Source: an uncultured Desulfobacterales bacterium
GTDB lineage: Bacteria; Desulfobacterota; Desulfobacteria; Desulfobacterales; G020354645
Reading direction: 5' to 3'
Length of the DNA: 7,640 nt
Assembly (NCBI GenBank): GCA_947259865.1
Contig: CAMYNZ010000332.1
Coordinates: forward strand, 1 to 7,640
The notes under the pieces are model-generated. The model saw only the letters and a program-made list of their open reading frames with translations, did not search any database and was not told the DNA's origin. Every line of letters begins with the position of its first letter. Within the stretch, counting starts at the first letter, position 1. The position numbers and the translations under genes are program-made. This document shows positions 5,896-7,640 of this stretch, piece by piece.

Positions 5896-5920
5896 GCGTG
5901 TCCTATGGACGCGTGTTTTT
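5896..5920 (+). terminator. Hairpin with T-run, plus-strand reading
   Basis: CGTGTCC (5897-5903) pairs with GGACGCG (5907-5913), including one T-G wobble, around a TAT loop, followed by TGTTTTT. The shape is that of an intrinsic terminator, but no plus-strand gene ends nearby. It would block plus-strand transcription before it runs antisense into the transporter gene. Confidence 0.4.
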
Positions 5921-5939
5921 ATGTAGTTTTGATGAGCAC

Positions 5940-5960
5940 AAAAAGGAAATGCTTATTTCC
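5940..5960 (-). terminator. Intrinsic terminator of the transporter gene
   Basis: Reading the minus strand, GGAAAT (5955-5960), loop AAGC, and ATTTCC (5945-5950) are followed by TTTTT (5940-5944). It lies about 57 bases after the transporter stop codon. The stem is short and AT-rich, so efficiency may be modest. Confidence 0.5.
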
Positions 5961-6016
5961 ATTGGCGTCCATCCTCTTCCCCACTGTCCTGGAGTTGTCG
6001 TCCCCTATTTCTATTC

Positions 6017-7492
6017 CTAAATTGCCTTTATTGACATTCCCATGAGGGGCCAGATAAATAAGACTGCAACGCCAACGACAACCATCAGTATGATGCTGGC
6101 AGGTAATCCATACAAAAAGAATTCGCCGGTGGTAAACTGCTTTGATTCATAGGCGATGGCATTGGGTGCGGCTCCCACCAGAAGAAGAAAGGGCATACCG
6201 GCAGTGGTCAGAGAAACAAAAAGGATGACATCCGGATGTACTCCCAGATAGGGTGCCATAACCAGGGCCACCGGAAGGGAAATCGCAATGGCCGCCACGT
6301 TCATAATAAAATTGGTCATTGCCATGATGAAAAATGCGATGCCCATGATAAAGAAAAACCAGTTGCCGCCATGGAATATCATCAGCCATTTTATTGCAAG
6401 CCATTTGGCCGCCCCTGTTTCCCAGAGGCAAAAACCGATGCTCATGGCACCTGCAAAAAGTAAAATGATGTTCCAGGGCATTTTCTCAAGATCATGGACC
6501 TTCAGAATACCTGTAACAAAAAACAGGATAGTCGATGTGAGAATGATGGCTGTTTTATCTAGGAATTGAAATTCGGAAATTACGGAACTCAGGGACAGCG
6601 TCAGTACGCAAGCCGCAACGATAATTGCTGCAACGATTTCTTCTCTACTCATGGGGCCCAACTTCGCATTGAGCGCTTTAGCTTTTTCTCTCAAACCGGG
6701 GATTTCTTTTTTCTCCGGCTTGAAGAATATGACGAAAAACACCCATAGAACCAAAACCATAAGCCATCCCACCGGGAACATGTAATAGCTCAAGCGAAAA
6801 AAGCTGACGTCTCCGCCGACCACATCGTTGAAGAATCCAATGGCAACAGCACCGCGGGCAGCCCCCAAAAGCGTAATGATGCTGCCCGCACCGGCTACAT
6901 AAGCCATCCCCATAAAAAGCCCTTTCCCAAATCTGGTGGGTTTTTCTCCTTCGCCGTAAAGAGCATGAATAGAAACAAGAAGTGGGTAAATAGTGGCTGC
7001 CACTGCCGTATGCGCCATAATGTGGGTCAGAATTGCGGTCACAATAAAGCAGCCCAGGTAAATCAAGATGGTTTTTTCCCCCACAATGAGCAGCATTTTG
7101 TAGGCCATCCGCCGGGTCAGCCCTGTCTTTGTAAACACCATGCCAATGAAAATTGATGCAAATATAAACATGACCGAAGGGTCCATAAAATCAGCGAAAG
7201 CCGCCCTAGCCGGACGAATAGAGAAAAAAACCTGCAAAACGCCCACGGTGATGCTGGTTATCCCGATGGGAACCACTTCAAAGACCCACCATATTGCTGC
7301 CAGCAAGGCTACAGCGAGCGCACCTTTACCTGCCTTGCTCAACGCAAACTGCGTTCCGATAGGATCTGTGGCATCCGGCCAAGAGGCCGAATAGTAAACC
7401 ACAGCAAAAAGCAGCGTCCCAAAAAATAGGAAGAAAAGTCGTCTCCTTCTTTGAGCTACACTGTGTCGGTCGGATTCTAAATTATCAGACAT
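6017..7492 (-). CDS. SLC13/DASS-family anion transporter with altered SNT motifs
   Basis: This 491-residue, strongly hydrophobic protein has an N-terminal cytosolic stretch (QRRRR at 14-18) and about 11-12 membrane segments. The family pattern is clear: AIWWVFEVVPIGIT (66-79), FASIFIGMVFTKTGLTRR (111-128), KMPWNIILLFAGAMSIGFC (337-355) and VGAAPNAIAYESKQFTTGEF (439-458). These correspond to the two inverted halves of divalent anion:Na+ symporters, which carry dicarboxylates, sulfate or related anions. Both SNT motifs that normally form the substrate and sodium sites are changed: AHT at 160-162 in MAHTAVAATIYP, and MNV at 397-399 in NFIMNVAAIAISLP. The usual PPNA near the end reads APNA. The protein is therefore a divergent member whose substrate should not be assumed. 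The ribosome site is weak (GGAA about 8 bases upstream). The gene appears complete and monocistronic. Confidence 0.9.
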   Translation of the reverse strand: MSDNLESDRHSVAQRRRRLFFLFFGTLLFAVVYYSASWPDATDPIGTQFALSKAGKGALAVALLAAIWWVFEVVPIGITSITVGVLQVFFSIRPARAAFADFMDPSVMFIFASIFIGMVFTKTGLTRRMAYKMLLIVGEKTILIYLGCFIVTAILTHIMAHTAVAATIYPLLVSIHALYGEGEKPTRFGKGLFMGMAYVAGAGSIITLLGAARGAVAIGFFNDVVGGDVSFFRLSYYMFPVGWLMVLVLWVFFVIFFKPEKKEIPGLREKAKALNAKLGPMSREEIVAAIIVAACVLTLSLSSVISEFQFLDKTAIILTSTILFFVTGILKVHDLEKMPWNIILLFAGAMSIGFCLWETGAAKWLAIKWLMIFHGGNWFFFIMGIAFFIMAMTNFIMNVAAIAISLPVALVMAPYLGVHPDVILFVSLTTAGMPFLLLVGAAPNAIAYESKQFTTGEFFLYGLPASIILMVVVGVAVLFIWPLMGMSIKAI

Positions 7493-7524
7493 CGTCAGTT
7501 TCCGGCTTACCGTTTAGAATTCAA

Positions 7525-7554
7525 TTTATCCTATTTAACTAGAAGCCATCTCAA
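7525..7554 (-). promoter_or_regulatory. Candidate transporter promoter
   Basis: On the minus strand TTGAGA (7549-7554, 5 of 6 to the -35) is followed after 18 bases by GATAAA (7525-7530, 4 of 6 to the -10), about 33 bases before the transporter ATG. Support is consensus only. Confidence 0.3.
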
Positions 7555-7640
7555 AAATAGTAGATCGCGTACAATGGCCCCGCTGATGCGGGATTACATG
7601 TCTATTCTAAACAGATTAAGGTATGCATCAAGGCGTCCCG
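7555..7640. other. Right-end sequence with no supportable gene
   Basis: It contains a hairpin CCCGC-TGAT-GCGGG (7579-7592). Short open frames touch the right edge on both strands (a minus frame ending at a TAA near 7596 and a plus frame from ATG 7598), but they are too short to assign. One may be the end or start of a gene outside the window. Confidence 0.3.

Noticed and set aside
6147..6431. 94-codon minus-strand ORF rich in G, H and C
   Set aside because: It is an alternate frame inside the transporter gene with no recognisable features.
7598..7640. Plus-strand ATG frame (MSILNRLRYASRRP) running off the right edge
   Set aside because: Only 14 codons are visible, without a convincing ribosome site or recognisable family.

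Overview
The window reads like an accessory stretch of a moderate-GC bacterial chromosome. Gene content (a Fic protein, two nucleotidyltransferase-type toxin-antitoxin modules, a DUF364 protein, a flavin split-barrel protein and an SLC13/DASS-type anion transporter) and the general protein character suggest a Desulfobacterota-like (deltaproteobacterial) host. That assignment is inference from gene flavour only; no rRNA or other taxonomic marker is present.

Bases 1-3301, all on the minus strand, form a defence / toxin-antitoxin block. Reading in the direction of transcription: a Fic adenylyltransferase (3301-2279), a 106-residue hypothetical protein with a KOW/SH3-like look (2054-1734), an AbiEi-type antitoxin (1546-836), and an AbiEii-type nucleotidyltransferase toxin (843-1) that overlaps it by 8 bases and runs off the left edge. 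Two strong regulatory-looking symmetries sit here. One is a perfect 13-bp inverted repeat over the abiEi start region (1520-1552). The other is a mirror-symmetric array of six TATCCA/TGGATA hexamers over the predicted fic promoter (3321-3403). A 27-bp palindrome (2144-2170) lies between fic and the hypothetical gene.

Bases 3302-4418 are mostly non-coding. They carry a plus-strand MntA-like antitoxin (3686-3991) followed, with a 14-base overlap, by only the first 25 codons of what looks like its HepT toxin partner (3978-4055). Next come a terminator-like hairpin and a GC-rich, hairpin-dense block (4118-4350) that begins with the group II intron-like 5' consensus GTGCG and may be an intron or structured-RNA remnant.

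Bases 4419-7492 hold more ordinary genes: a DUF4213/DUF364 protein (plus strand), a pyridoxamine-phosphate-oxidase-like FMN split-barrel protein (minus), and a DASS/SLC13-family membrane transporter (minus) whose two usual SNT substrate-site motifs are replaced. Bases 7493-7640 contain the transporter's upstream region and no supportable gene.

The left half concentrates three separate NMP-transferring enzymes (Fic, MNT, AbiEii) in about 4 kb, each with its own control logic. That is typical of a stress or anti-phage island undergoing gain and decay.
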